In this document: positions 45,568-55,054 of the stretch, in pieces
How positions within the stretch are numbered: position 1 is the stretch's first letter
How the letters are laid out: the number at the start of each line of letters is the position of its first letter
Assembly: GCF_022829465.1 (NCBI RefSeq)
Contig: NZ_JAKSXZ010000140.1
Span: forward strand, 124,001 to 188,000
From: Methylobacterium sp. J-067
GTDB taxonomy: Bacteria > Pseudomonadota > Alphaproteobacteria > Rhizobiales > Beijerinckiaceae
Direction of reading: 5' to 3'
Length of the DNA stretch: 64,000 nucleotides
Program-made: the position numbers and the translations under genes
Notes under the pieces: model-generated
Seen by the model: only the letters and a program-made list of their open reading frames with translations
Databases searched by the model: none
Told to the model about the DNA's origin: nothing

Positions 45568-48500
45568 CTACGCCGTGTGGATGACCGGCACGGCGGGGGC
45601 GCCCTCCCATTCGGTGTTGGCCGGGATCGACTCGCCCTTCATGACGATGGTCAGCGGGCGCAGACGGGCGTAGTCGCCGACCTTGGTGTCGTAGAGCACC
45701 GTCGAGAACGACCCCACCGACACGCCGCGCCCGACCACGACGCGGCCGATCTTCATGATGCGGTCCTCGTAGAGGTGGGTCTGAAGCGCCGAGACGCGGT
45801 TGATGGTGCAGAAATCGCCGATCTCGACGCAGTCGAACTCGGTCATGTCGGTGGTGAGCATGCACACACCCTGCCCCACCTTCACGCCGAACAGGCGCAG
45901 CGCCCAAGGCAGGAACGGCGTGCCCTGCAGGTGTTCGAGGAGCACCTTGCCGGCGAGCCCCCAATAGGCCACCGCGATGGCCTCGGTGCGCATGGCCCAC
46001 CACGACCACATCGGCTGCATACCGGGGCGGTAGACGCCCATCAGCAGCCATTTCATCGCGATGACCGCCGAGGATTGGATCAGCGCGATCACCACGCTCA
46101 CGGTGATGAAGCTGATTGCCAGCCCCGACCAGTCACGCTCCAGGATCGCCGGGTAGAAGTACCAATCGATCGAGGTGATCGCGAGGGTGATGTAGAGCAT
46201 CGGCGAGAACGAGGTCGAGAACGCCTCAAACACGCCGCGCCGCACCTTCGGCCACAGGCCCGGCTCGTAGGTCTGCGCGGCCGAGCCGAGATCGACGCGC
46301 TGCCGCGCCGGCAGGCGGATCGGCGGGGAGCCGAACCACGTCTCGCCCGGGGCCATCGCGTCGTTGGCCGGGGGCTTCGACTTGATGCCGATGAGCACGT
46401 CGTCCGGGATCACCGCGCCCGGCGGCACCACCGCGTCGTTGCCGACGAAGACGCGCTTGCCGGTCTGGACCGGATCGAGATACATCCAGCCCCGGCGGAT
46501 CTCCTCCTCGCCGAACACCACCTCGTCGGCGATGAAGTTGCGCGCGCCGACCTCCGCGAGGTCGTAGCGGCCCGCGAGGTTGGTGGAGATCTCCGCGCCT
46601 TCGCCCATCCGGGCGCCCATCAGCCGGTACCACGCGCGCATGTAGACGGTGGCGAACAGCGAGGCCAACGTCTCCAGCGTCACCTCGACGGCGAGCGCCA
46701 GCGACCATTTCCGCAGGTAGAACAGGGAGTGGATCGAGTAGGTGCCGTGCCGGGTGCGCGGCAGGATCGACCAGCGCAGGCCGGTGATGAGCAGCACCGT
46801 TCCGGCCGTCATCAGCATGGCGGTCGGCCATGTGAGGATCGGCAGGTAGAAGTGGTAGTCGATGTCGGTGATGTCGGAGAGCGAATCCGAGATCTGGTCG
46901 AAGATGAAGAAGGCCGGGAAGATCGGCAGCAGCCCCACGGCCGGGATCGCGCCGAGCAGCAGCACGTAAATCAGCCCGAAGGCCAAGCGCCGCCGCGGGC
47001 TTACGGTCGATTGCGCGGGGAGGTCGCCGGTGTCGGCCATGCCCACCTTGCGGCCGGGGGAGCCGTCCCACCGCTCGGCGGCCCCGACCCGGGTGCGCGA
47101 GGGGATCGTAGTCAGGTCGGCGATCTCGGTTTGCGGGCCGATCACCGTGTCGTGGGAGATGACGCAGGACGTGCCGATGGCGGCATCCGCGCCGATCTCG
47201 ACCTTGCCGATGACAAGTTCGTTGCCGACGATCTCGGCGTTGGCGATGACGAGCCTCCCGCCGAGCGACGCGCCGTCGCCGATGGTGAGGAGGTCGGGGG
47301 CGCCGATCTCGATGTCGGAGATCAGCGTGTCCTGGCCGACCTTGGCACCCATGAGGCGCAGATAGGTTGCGATGGCCGGTGAGCCCTGAAGCCACTTCAC
47401 GTGGACCAGCGGCGCAAGCCGCTGCGCCAGCCACCAGCGGTAGTAATAGACGCCCCAAAGCGGGTATCGGCCGGGCTTCGTCCGCCCGAGCACGAGCCAT
47501 TTGCCCGCCACCGCGATGGCCGCCGTCACCGCGTTGATGGCGATGTAGACGAGCAGCAGCACGCCGAGTTCAGCGAAGAAGCTCAGGCCGCCGCCGGTCA
47601 GCAGCAGGTAGGTCACGAAGATGCCGAGCCACTGCACGGTGGCGAGGGCGATGAGGAAGGGCAAGGCGACCGCCTGAGCGAGGCCGCACAAAGCCCGGCG
47701 AAGGAGCGGCGGCGGTTCGAAGCTCAGGTCCCGCACGGCGGCTTCGGTGCCGACGCCGCCGGTCCGCTCGATCAGAGCGTCGGCCATCGCCCGCAGGGTA
47801 CGCTTGGCGTAGACGTCGGGCAGGGTGATGCCGGCCAGCGCCGGGGTCTCGCGCACCGCCGAGACGAACCGCGCGGCCAGCAACGAATGGCCGCCGAGAT
47901 CGGCGAAGAAGTCGCCCTCCAGCGGGATCGGCTGCGCGCCGAAGACCTGCTTGGCGGCGGCGAGCAACGCGGCCTCGGTGTCGTTCTGCGGCGGTTCCTG
48001 CTCGCCGTCGGCGGCGACCACCGTCAGCGGGGCGATCTTAAGCGCCTTGCGGTCGACCTTGCCGGAGGTGAGGCGCGGCAGGGTCTCCGCCACCTCGAAA
48101 TGGCCGGGCACCATGTAGGGCGGCATCTCGGCCGCCAGCCGCTTGCGCAGCGAGGGCGTGTCGAGGCACTGGCCGCGCTCGGGAATGAGGAAGGCAACGA
48201 GCCGGTCCACCCCGTCATCCGAGCGCAGCACCACCGCCGCCTGGTTGATCTCCGGCACGGCGCGGATGCGCGACTCGATCTCGCCCAACTCGACCCGGAA
48301 CCCCCGGATCTTCACCTGATCGTCGATGCGCCCGTGGAAGAGGATGCGCCCGTCCGCGTCGAGGGAGACGGCATCGCCCGATCGGTAGAGAATCGGGTCC
48401 GACCCGTCGGAGGCGAAGGGGTTCGCAATGAACTTCTCGGCCGTCAGTTCCGGCCGCTTCAGATAGCCCGCCGCGACGCCGGGGCCGCCGATCAGCAACT

Positions 48501-49635
48501 CCCCCTGCTCGCCGTGCCCGAGGAGGCGAAGCTCCTCGCTCGCCACGTAGACGGAATAGTTCGGGATCGGGCCGCCGATGGTCACGGGCTCGCCGGCATG
48601 CATCTCGGCGGCGGTTGCCACCACGGTGGCCTCGGTCGGCCCGTAGGTGTTGAACAGCTTGCGCTTCGCCGTCGCCCATTTGGCGATCAGCGGCTCGGGC
48701 AGCGCCTCGCCGCCGAGCAACACGAGGCGGACCTTGGGCAGATCCCCGGTGATCATGGCGAGCAGGGTCGGCACCGTGTCGAGGACGGTGATGGCGTTGT
48801 TCGCGATGATGCCGGGCAGTGCCTCGATATCGCCCATCATGGATGGGCTCGCCACGAACAGGGTCGCGCCGACGAGGTAGGGGACCCAGATCTCCTCCAT
48901 CGAGAGATCGAAGGCGACCGAGGCGCCCTGGAACACCACATCGTCCGCCCGCATCCCGTAGAGGGCGTTCCCCGAGCGCAGGAAGTGGCAGATGTTGGCG
49001 TGGCTGATGACGATGCCCTTCGGCACGCCGGTCGAGCCGGAGGTGTAGATCAGGTAGGCCGGATGGCCGGGGGTGAGGCCCTTCGCCCGCGCGTCGGGCA
49101 CGGGAGCGTCGGCGGGCGTGTCCCTGTCCAGCGCGGCCGGCGTCAGGGCGGGGGTGCCGGCGGGCGCCTGGGCTTCGAGAGCCGGGGAAACGAGGAGCGC
49201 CTTGGCGGCGGCGTCCCCGAGGCAGATGCCGACCCGGTCGGCGGGGGCCTCGGCGTCGAAGGGCAGCCACGCGGCGCCCGAGAGGGTGATACCGATCTGG
49301 GTGACCAGGAGGTCCGGCCCGCGCGCCATCCAGAGGCCGACCACGTCGCCCGGCCCGATGCCGCGATGCGCAAGCCCGGCGGCGATCCGCTGCGCCCGCG
49401 CCACGACCTGGGCGTAGCTCAGATGCGGATGCAGCCCGCCCGTGCCGAGGGCGGCCCCATCGATCAGGCAGGGATGGTCGCCGCGTGCCTTGGCTGAGGC
49501 GAGGAAGATCTCGCCGAGCACCTCATCGCGGATCAGGTCGGGCCGCCGGTCGCCGTACAGGACCGCCCCCTCCCTCGACGGCCGTGCGCCCATGGCCGCC
49601 GTGGCGGGCAAGGACTTCTCGGCGAGGTCGCTCAT
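45568..49635 (-). CDS. Pls/PosA-type single-module NRPS with tandem membrane and hexapeptide repeats
   Basis: A 1,355-residue membrane NRPS. The adenylation domain (residues about 30-540) shows LIYTSGSTGVPKG near 195, FNTYGPTEATV, YRSGD, and GRIDDQVKIRGFRVELGEIE. The carrier domain has the pantetheine Ser584 in DLGGHSLLAARF. No standard condensation or thioesterase domain follows. Instead there are three repeats, each with two or so hydrophobic helices and then a left-handed beta-helix-like block. The anchors are RLMGAKVG, RLMGARMG and RLFGVKVG, ending near WDGSPG, WFGSPP and WEGAP. This matches the layout and size of poly-lysine synthetase Pls. GGAG lies 6 bases before the ATG. The product is unknown. 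Confidence 0.88.
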   Translation of the reverse strand: MSDLAEKSLPATAAMGARPSREGAVLYGDRRPDLIRDEVLGEIFLASAKARGDHPCLIDGAALGTGGLHPHLSYAQVVARAQRIAAGLAHRGIGPGDVVGLWMARGPDLLVTQIGITLSGAAWLPFDAEAPADRVGICLGDAAAKALLVSPALEAQAPAGTPALTPAALDRDTPADAPVPDARAKGLTPGHPAYLIYTSGSTGVPKGIVISHANICHFLRSGNALYGMRADDVVFQGASVAFDLSMEEIWVPYLVGATLFVASPSMMGDIEALPGIIANNAITVLDTVPTLLAMITGDLPKVRLVLLGGEALPEPLIAKWATAKRKLFNTYGPTEATVVATAAEMHAGEPVTIGGPIPNYSVYVASEELRLLGHGEQGELLIGGPGVAAGYLKRPELTAEKFIANPFASDGSDPILYRSGDAVSLDADGRILFHGRIDDQVKIRGFRVELGEIESRIRAVPEINQAAVVLRSDDGVDRLVAFLIPERGQCLDTPSLRKRLAAEMPPYMVPGHFEVAETLPRLTSGKVDRKALKIAPLTVVAADGEQEPPQNDTEAALLAAAKQVFGAQPIPLEGDFFADLGGHSLLAARFVSAVRETPALAGITLPDVYAKRTLRAMADALIERTGGVGTEAAVRDLSFEPPPLLRRALCGLAQAVALPFLIALATVQWLGIFVTYLLLTGGGLSFFAELGVLLLVYIAINAVTAAIAVAGKWLVLGRTKPGRYPLWGVYYYRWWLAQRLAPLVHVKWLQGSPAIATYLRLMGAKVGQDTLISDIEIGAPDLLTIGDGASLGGRLVIANAEIVGNELVIGKVEIGADAAIGTSCVISHDTVIGPQTEIADLTTIPSRTRVGAAERWDGSPGRKVGMADTGDLPAQSTVSPRRRLAFGLIYVLLLGAIPAVGLLPIFPAFFIFDQISDSLSDITDIDYHFYLPILTWPTAMLMTAGTVLLITGLRWSILPRTRHGTYSIHSLFYLRKWSLALAVEVTLETLASLFATVYMRAWYRLMGARMGEGAEISTNLAGRYDLAEVGARNFIADEVVFGEEEIRRGWMYLDPVQTGKRVFVGNDAVVPPGAVIPDDVLIGIKSKPPANDAMAPGETWFGSPPIRLPARQRVDLGSAAQTYEPGLWPKVRRGVFEAFSTSFSPMLYITLAITSIDWYFYPAILERDWSGLAISFITVSVVIALIQSSAVIAMKWLLMGVYRPGMQPMWSWWAMRTEAIAVAYWGLAGKVLLEHLQGTPFLPWALRLFGVKVGQGVCMLTTDMTEFDCVEIGDFCTINRVSALQTHLYEDRIMKIGRVVVGRGVSVGSFSTVLYDTKVGDYARLRPLTIVMKGESIPANTEWEGAPAVPVIHTA

Positions 49636-49777
49636 GCGCTGCTCCGCTGCCGGCCCTACCCGCCGGCGCATGTCAATCTGGCGCCCTATACCCTGCGGAT
49701 CGTGCCGTTAGCGAGGCGGCTTTACACCGGAACGGCCCCGCGACGGTGACGAAGTCCCGACCGTGGCTTGCGGGTCA

Positions 49778-50365
49778 TTAGGCCCAGCGCCAACCCTTGG
49801 CCTCCACGACCAGCACTTCGCCCTGGCGGATGCCGAGGCGCGGGGCGGCGTAGATGTCCATCTGGCCGAGGGCGACCAGCATGGCACGGGCGACGCCCCC
49901 ATGAGCGACGACCACCGAAACCGGCGGGAGTTCCGCGAAGAACGGCGCCACGCGCTCCACCAGCATCGCGTAGCTCTCCGCGCCCGTGCCCGGCGGGCGA
50001 TGGTGCCACCGGTTGCGGTCGCGCTGGCTGGCCCCCGCCGGGTCCCGTCGGCGGATCTCGGTCCAGGTCGAACCCTCCCACGCGCCGAAGCCGATCTCCC
50101 GCAGGCGCGGATCCGTGGCGTAGTCCTCGGGCGGCAGGTTGAGCGTCCCGCGCAGGATTTCCATGGTGCGCCGGGTCCGGGTCAGCGGGCTGGCAATGAA
50201 GGTCGCCTCCGCGAGCGCCGGGCCGGCGACGGCCGCGAGCCGCGGCGCCACCGCGGCGGCCTGCGCCTCGCCGATGGCGTTCAGGTCGATGTCGTGGGCA
50301 CCTTGAAGGCGGCCCTCCGCGTTCCAGCCCGTCTGGCCGTGCCGAATAAAATAGATAGTCCGCAA
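49778..50365 (-). CDS. Histidine phosphatase family protein (phosphoglycerate mutase-like)
   Basis: A 195-residue phosphatase. The catalytic RHGQT is in IYFIRHGQTGWNAEGR near residues 6-20, the second Arg is in SPLTRTRRTM, the acidic residue is in REIGFGAWEG, and the second His is in VVVAHGGVARAM. The only in-frame start near the conserved block is TTG at 50365, with AAGGAA about 10 bases upstream, so a TTG start is likely. The substrate is unknown. It is divergent from the PPK2 gene, sharing a region of under 100 bases. Confidence 0.87.
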   Translation of the reverse strand: MRTIYFIRHGQTGWNAEGRLQGAHDIDLNAIGEAQAAAVAPRLAAVAGPALAEATFIASPLTRTRRTMEILRGTLNLPPEDYATDPRLREIGFGAWEGSTWTEIRRRDPAGASQRDRNRWHHRPPGTGAESYAMLVERVAPFFAELPPVSVVVAHGGVARAMLVALGQMDIYAAPRLGIRQGEVLVVEAKGWRWA

Positions 50366-50461
50366 ACTTTGCGTTCCTTACGAGGAACACGGCCGCCGGA
50401 ACGAGGCCTCAGCCCAACCGTTCCGATGCCGCTGAGCAACGCCCCCCACAGGCCTCACCGG

Positions 50462-51454
50462 ATGTCCAAGAAGCACGGCAAGCATGATCGCGGCCAGCCC
50501 GTCACCGGCAGGCAGGTAGCAGACCGGGACGATCTCTCCCACGGACATTTGCACCCACCCTCGACATCCCTGTGGGCGAACGCCGCCGGCCTGATCGCCG
50601 GGGTGAGGCCCGGTGCGCTCGACGCGCCTGTCGCGAGCCCCATCGTGCCGGCCCCCGGCCTCGTCGCCGTGGCGCCCGGCGTGACCTTCGATCTCGCGGG
50701 CGTGGACACCCGGGAGAACGGCGGCCTCGACAAGGGCTGGGCCAAGGACCAACTGCGCAAGGAGCGGGCGCGGATCTCCGATCTTCAGGAGAAGCTCTAC
50801 GCCGAGCGGCGGCGCAGCCTGCTCATCGTGCTGCAGGCCATCGATACCGGCGGCAAGGACGGCACGATCCGCGCCGTGCTGAAGGGGGTGAACCCTCAGG
50901 GCTGCGCCATCGCCTCGTTCAAAGTGCCCTCGCACGAGGAATTGGATCACGATTTCCTCTGGCGGTATCACCAGCGCACCCCCGGGAAGGGGATGATCGG
51001 CGTGTTCAACCGCAGCCACTACGAGGACGTGCTGGTGGTGCGGGTGAAGGGCCTCGTCCCCGATGCGGTCTGGCGCTCGCGCTACGCGGCCATCAACGAC
51101 TTCGAGCGGCTTCTCACCGAGAGCGGCACGACGATCCTGAAGTTCTTCCTGCACATTTCCAAGGACGAGCAGAAGGAGCGGCTGGAAGCCCGCATCGCCG
51201 ACCCTGCCAAGCACTGGAAGTTCGACCCGGCCGACCTCGTCGAGCGCAAGTCGTGGGATTCCTACCAGACGGCCTTCGCGGACGCCCTCGGGCGCTGCTC
51301 GACGCCGCACGCCCCGTGGCTCGTGGTGCCGGCCGACCGGAAATGGTTCCGCAACTACCTCGTCGCCAAGACCGTCGCCGACACCCTTGAGGCGATCGAC
51401 CCCCGGTTTCCCGAGGGGCCGAAGGACATCGCGGGCCTCAAGGTGCCGGATTGA
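50462..51454 (+). CDS. ppk2: Polyphosphate kinase 2 family protein
   Basis: PPK2 kinase transferring phosphate between polyphosphate and nucleotides. It has 330 residues. A disordered N-terminus precedes the P-loop kinase core: LIVLQAIDTGGKDGTIRAVL with Walker A Lys132, GVNPQGC, FLWRYHQRTPGKGMIGVFNRSHYEDVLVVRV as a pattern with Walker B, and the lid RLEARIADPAKHWKF. The specificity (AMP, ADP or GDP acceptor) is not readable with confidence. An in-frame ATG at 50426 would add 12 residues. Confidence 0.91.
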   Translation: MSKKHGKHDRGQPVTGRQVADRDDLSHGHLHPPSTSLWANAAGLIAGVRPGALDAPVASPIVPAPGLVAVAPGVTFDLAGVDTRENGGLDKGWAKDQLRKERARISDLQEKLYAERRRSLLIVLQAIDTGGKDGTIRAVLKGVNPQGCAIASFKVPSHEELDHDFLWRYHQRTPGKGMIGVFNRSHYEDVLVVRVKGLVPDAVWRSRYAAINDFERLLTESGTTILKFFLHISKDEQKERLEARIADPAKHWKFDPADLVERKSWDSYQTAFADALGRCSTPHAPWLVVPADRKWFRNYLVAKTVADTLEAIDPRFPEGPKDIAGLKVPD

Positions 51455-51470
51455 GCCGGCACCGCGCGGG

Positions 51471-52694
51471 TCAATCCACCAGCGCCGCGTAGGTCAGCAC
51501 ACGCAACTCCTTCCGGATCGGCAGAGCCGAGGACGGGATGAGCTGCGTCATCAGCACAACGGCCAGATCCTCGGCGGGATCGATCCAGAACGCCGTCGAG
51601 GCCATGCCGCCCCAGGCGACCTCCCCCGGCGTGCCAACGATCTGCGCCTTGGCCGGATCGAGCATCACCGAGAAGCCGAGCCCGAAGCCGATTCCGGCAT
51701 AGGAGGTTTCGGCGAAGCGCGGCGTGCCCATGGCCGCCAGATCGCCCGGCAGGTGGTTCGCAATCATTAGCGCCACGGTCTTGCGACCGAGGAGCCGGCG
51801 CCCGTCGAGTTCGCCGCCGTTGAGGATCATGCGGCAGAACCGGTGGTAATCCGCCGCCGTCGAGACGAGGCCGCCGCCGCCCGAGGGAATGGCCGGGGGT
51901 TGGCCGAAGCTCGTCTCGACCGAGCCGTCGAAGGGGCGCAGCTTGCGCTCCCGGTCGTAGGCGTAGCAGGCGCAGAAGCGGTCCATCCACTCGGGATGGA
52001 CGTGGAAATCCGTGTCCACCATGCCGAGCGGCCCAATCACCTCCTCGCGGAGGTACTCCGCGAAGGGGCGGCCCGAGACAACCGCCACGAAATGGCCGAG
52101 CACGTCGGTGGCGACGCTGTAGTTCCAGGCCGCGCCGGGCTGGGCCAGCAGCGGCGCCGAGGCCGTCCGCGCCGACATCTCGGCGAGGGTGCCCTCGCGG
52201 GCCAGGAAGTCGATGCCCTTCTCGCGATAGGCGGCATCGACCAGCGTCGCCTCCATGAAGCCGTAGGTCAGGCCGGCGGTGTGGGTGAGGAGGTCGCGCA
52301 CCGTGATCGGTCGCTTGGCCGGCTCGGTCTCGATCCTGGCGCGGTTGCCGCCCACCGCCACCCGCATCTCCTTGAACTCCGGCAGGAAGCGGGAGACCGG
52401 ATCGTCGAGCTGGAACAGGCCCTGCTCGTAGAGCTGCATCACCGCCACCGAGGTAAGCGGCTTCGTCATGGAATAAATGCGCGTCACCGTCTCCAGGGTG
52501 AACGGCGTGCCGCGCGCGAGGTCGGCCTGACCGCAGGCACGGGCGAAGACGGTCTTGCCGCGCCGCTGCATCGACACCGAGAGGCCCGCGAGCCGTCCGT
52601 CCGCCACGAGCCGGTCCATCCACGGCGTGATCCGGGCGAGGCGCTGCGGGCAGACGCCCGCCTCACGCAGATCCGTGTCGGTGGCCACACCCAT
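51471..52694 (-). CDS. Serine hydrolase, beta-lactamase/EstB family
   Basis: Class C beta-lactamase-fold hydrolase of 407 residues. Nucleophile Ser75 and Lys78 are in IYSMTKPLTS. Tyr is in the WNYSVATDVLG block, and GGGGLVSTAADYHRF and MASTAFWIDP are family motifs. There is no signal peptide, so a cytoplasmic esterase or peptidase-like role is more likely than beta-lactam resistance. The ATG at 52694 has GGAGAGG directly upstream. It is tail to tail with ppk2 (16-base gap). Confidence 0.88.
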   Translation of the reverse strand: MGVATDTDLREAGVCPQRLARITPWMDRLVADGRLAGLSVSMQRRGKTVFARACGQADLARGTPFTLETVTRIYSMTKPLTSVAVMQLYEQGLFQLDDPVSRFLPEFKEMRVAVGGNRARIETEPAKRPITVRDLLTHTAGLTYGFMEATLVDAAYREKGIDFLAREGTLAEMSARTASAPLLAQPGAAWNYSVATDVLGHFVAVVSGRPFAEYLREEVIGPLGMVDTDFHVHPEWMDRFCACYAYDRERKLRPFDGSVETSFGQPPAIPSGGGGLVSTAADYHRFCRMILNGGELDGRRLLGRKTVALMIANHLPGDLAAMGTPRFAETSYAGIGFGLGFSVMLDPAKAQIVGTPGEVAWGGMASTAFWIDPAEDLAVVLMTQLIPSSALPIRKELRVLTYAALVD

Positions 52695-52772
52695 CCGCCT
52701 CTCCTGTCGCCCGTCGAAACCTCCCCGACGCTGTACGCGCTCCAAGGTTCCGGGGCGAGCGGACGCGGGGGC

Positions 52773-53003
52773 TCAGCGCGGCTCGACGAGGGGCGGATAA
52801 ACGATGCGCACGTCCCGGCGCGGCGCGTCCTCTACGGAGGCGAACAGCGCTCGCACCGGCTCGCTCGGGCGAAGGGCCCAGCGCTCCTCCGCCCCCATGG
52901 CGACGCGCGGTTTCGCGGCAGGCAACGCTGAATCCGCCGCGCCGGTGGGAAAGGAGGCGAAGCCGGTGGTGACGACGAGGGCGAGGAACAGACGGAGGCG
53001 CAT
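52773..53003 (-). CDS. Small exported hypothetical protein
   Basis: A 76-residue protein with a short signal peptide (RLRLFLALVVTTGFASFPTGAA pattern, cleaved near residue 22). The mature part ends RIVYPPLVEPR. No family recognised. There is no strong ribosome binding site; the frame is open further upstream to 53123, but the signal peptide fixes the start. It is divergent from the MFS gene and upstream of the serine hydrolase in the same direction (78-base gap). Confidence 0.55.
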   Translation of the reverse strand: MRLRLFLALVVTTGFASFPTGAADSALPAAKPRVAMGAEERWALRPSEPVRALFASVEDAPRRDVRIVYPPLVEPR

Positions 53004-53152
53004 GGCGATCACTCGTTGTGAGCGCGGCCAGTGTGACTTGGGGCAGTGAAGACGAGATCGAACCGAATCGGGCGGGCGATTGTTGCGAACAGCAATTCGG
53101 AGTTGCGGTTTACTGCTTCTCACGACTTTTGGTGAATGGAGGATTGGGCAGC

Positions 53153-54625
53153 ATGGCGACCAAGGTGGAAGGGGTAGCCGGCACGCCCGAGCGCGCTGAG
53201 ATCGGCAGCGTCGTCGATACGGACATCGCGGGGCGCCTCGACCGCCTGCCCTGGGGCCGCTTCCATGTCCTCGTCATCGTGGCGTTGGGCATCACCTGGG
53301 TGCTCGACGGCCTTGAGGTAACGCTGGCGGGCTCCCTCGTCGGGGCGCTGCGCCAGCCGCCGATGTCCTTCTCCGAGTTCGACGTCGGCCTCGCGGCTTC
53401 TTCCTACCTCGTCGGCGCGGTGACGGGCGCGGTGGGCTTCGGCTGGCTGACCGACCGGATCGGCCGCAAGAAGCTCTTCTTCATCACCCTGGCCCTCTAC
53501 CTCGTCGCCACGGCGGCCACCGGCCTGTCGTGGAACGTGGCGAGCTTCTGCGTCTTCCGCTTCTTCACCGGCGCGGGCATCGGCGGCGAGTACACCGCCA
53601 TCAATTCGACCATCCAGGAACTCGTGCCGGCCAGCGCACGGGGTTGGACCAACCTCGTCATCAACGGCTCATTCTGGATCGGCGCCGCGCTCGGCTCCTT
53701 CATGTCGATCGTGCTGCTGAAGCCCGAAGTGATCGATCCGGCCTGGGGCTGGCGCGTCGCCTTCCTGACCGGCGGCGCCATCGGCCTCGTGATCCTGTTC
53801 CTGCGGCGCTGGATCCCGGAAAGCCCGCGCTGGCTGGCGACCCACGGCTACACCGCCGAGGCCGACCGGGTGGTCACGAGCATCGAGAAACGCTTCACCG
53901 ATGCGGGCGTCACCCTGCCGCCGCCGGACCCGAAGAAGCACACCAAGATCCGGGTTCGCCACCACACGCCCCTCTCGGACGTCGTGCACTCGATGTTCGT
54001 AACGAGCCGCAAGCAGACCGTGGTCGGCCTCTGCCTGATGGTGGGACAGGCGTTTTTCTACAACGCCCTGTTCTTCACCTACGCCCTGGTGCTGGAGAAG
54101 TTCTATCAGGTGCCGGGCGGGCAGGTCGGCTGGTATCTGCTGCCCTTCGCGCTCGGCTCGTTCCTCGGGCCGGTGGTCCTCGGACGGCTGTTCGACACGG
54201 TCGGGCGCCGGCCGATGATCGCCTTCACCTACGGCATCTCCGGCGTGATGCTGATCGGGGCAGGCTACCTATTCCTCATCGACGCCTTCGGCCCGGTGGG
54301 CCAGACGGCGGCGTGGATGGCGGTGTTCTTTTTCGCCAGCGCGGCGGCCTCGTCGGCCTACCTCACCGTGGCGGAAACCTTCCCGCTGGAGATCCGGGCG
54401 CTCGCCATCGCCGCCTTCTATGCCATCGGCACGGGGGTCGGCGGCGTCTCGGGGCCGCTGCTCTTCGGATCGCTCGTGGAGAGCGGCTCGCGGGAATACG
54501 TCTTCTTCGGCTACCTGCTGGGCGCGGTGCTGATGATCGTCGCCGCCGTGGTGGGCGGCATCTGGGGGACCGCCGCCGAAGGGCGGTCCCTCGAAGATGT
54601 GTCCAAGCCGCTGGCCGCGGCCTGA
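53153..54625 (+). CDS. MFS transporter, sugar/aromatic acid porter-like
   Basis: Inner-membrane major facilitator of 490 residues with 12 hydrophobic segments. Signatures are LDGLEVTLAGSLVG in helix 1, WLTDRIGRKKLFF between helices 2 and 3, RFFTGAGIGGEYTAINSTIQELVP in helix 4, WIPESPRWL after helix 6, and GRLFDTVGRRPMIAF in the second half. The pattern fits sugar-porter or aromatic-acid:H+ symporter groups; the substrate is unknown. GGAGG lies 11 bases before the ATG at 53153. Confidence 0.88.
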   Translation: MATKVEGVAGTPERAEIGSVVDTDIAGRLDRLPWGRFHVLVIVALGITWVLDGLEVTLAGSLVGALRQPPMSFSEFDVGLAASSYLVGAVTGAVGFGWLTDRIGRKKLFFITLALYLVATAATGLSWNVASFCVFRFFTGAGIGGEYTAINSTIQELVPASARGWTNLVINGSFWIGAALGSFMSIVLLKPEVIDPAWGWRVAFLTGGAIGLVILFLRRWIPESPRWLATHGYTAEADRVVTSIEKRFTDAGVTLPPPDPKKHTKIRVRHHTPLSDVVHSMFVTSRKQTVVGLCLMVGQAFFYNALFFTYALVLEKFYQVPGGQVGWYLLPFALGSFLGPVVLGRLFDTVGRRPMIAFTYGISGVMLIGAGYLFLIDAFGPVGQTAAWMAVFFFASAAASSAYLTVAETFPLEIRALAIAAFYAIGTGVGGVSGPLLFGSLVESGSREYVFFGYLLGAVLMIVAAVVGGIWGTAAEGRSLEDVSKPLAAA

Positions 54626-54634
54626 CCCACCGCC

Positions 54635-54874
54635 TCAGCGGTTGGCGACGTCGATCCGGGACGCGGCGGCCGAGAACGGGCGCGGAGTCTCGGTGGTCGG
54701 CACCGGCTGGGGCGTCACGGTGAACTCGCCGGCCGGGTGGATGGCGCGGATCTCGCGGGCATGCTCACGGCTGATCGGCGGGGTCACGTTGATCCGGTCG
54801 TCGGCCGAGGCGATGCCGGCCGCGAAGGTCGCCGCGGCGATAGCGGACGACGCAAGAATGATAATCGTGCGCAT
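54635..54874 (-). CDS. Small exported hypothetical protein
   Basis: A 79-residue protein with a Sec signal peptide (TIIILASSAIAAATFAAGIASA, cleaved near residue 24). A polar Pro/Thr-rich mature part follows (NVTPPISREHAREIRAIHPAGEF pattern). The ATG at 54874 has GGAG 7 bases upstream. No family recognised. Its 3' end lies 9 bases from the MFS stop. The long upstream region (54875-55106) contains a set of palindromes. Confidence 0.62.
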   Translation of the reverse strand: MRTIIILASSAIAAATFAAGIASADDRINVTPPISREHAREIRAIHPAGEFTVTPQPVPTTETPRPFSAAASRIDVANR

Positions 54875-55054
54875 TGTGTGCTCCGATGCGACACCGGGGT
54901 ATTCCGGCCCGCAAAGGAAAACACAGAATTGGTGCGTCGCGGTTTGAAAATTTCGCAATGCAACAAAACGCGGGCCGTCAAGATCGCCTGCGCTATGGTT
55001 CCCATTGCCAAGGTAAACAGACTACGCCGGCTGTAACAAGCCATGCGCTCAGAG

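Noticed and set aside
45577..49497. Two long plus-strand frames (601 and 698 codons) opposite the NRPS gene.
   Set aside because: Both mirror the adenylation and repeat domains and match no family.
51471..52694. The serine hydrolase as a beta-lactam resistance gene.
   Set aside because: It has the SxxK fold motif but no signal peptide, and the family is mostly esterases and peptidase-like enzymes.
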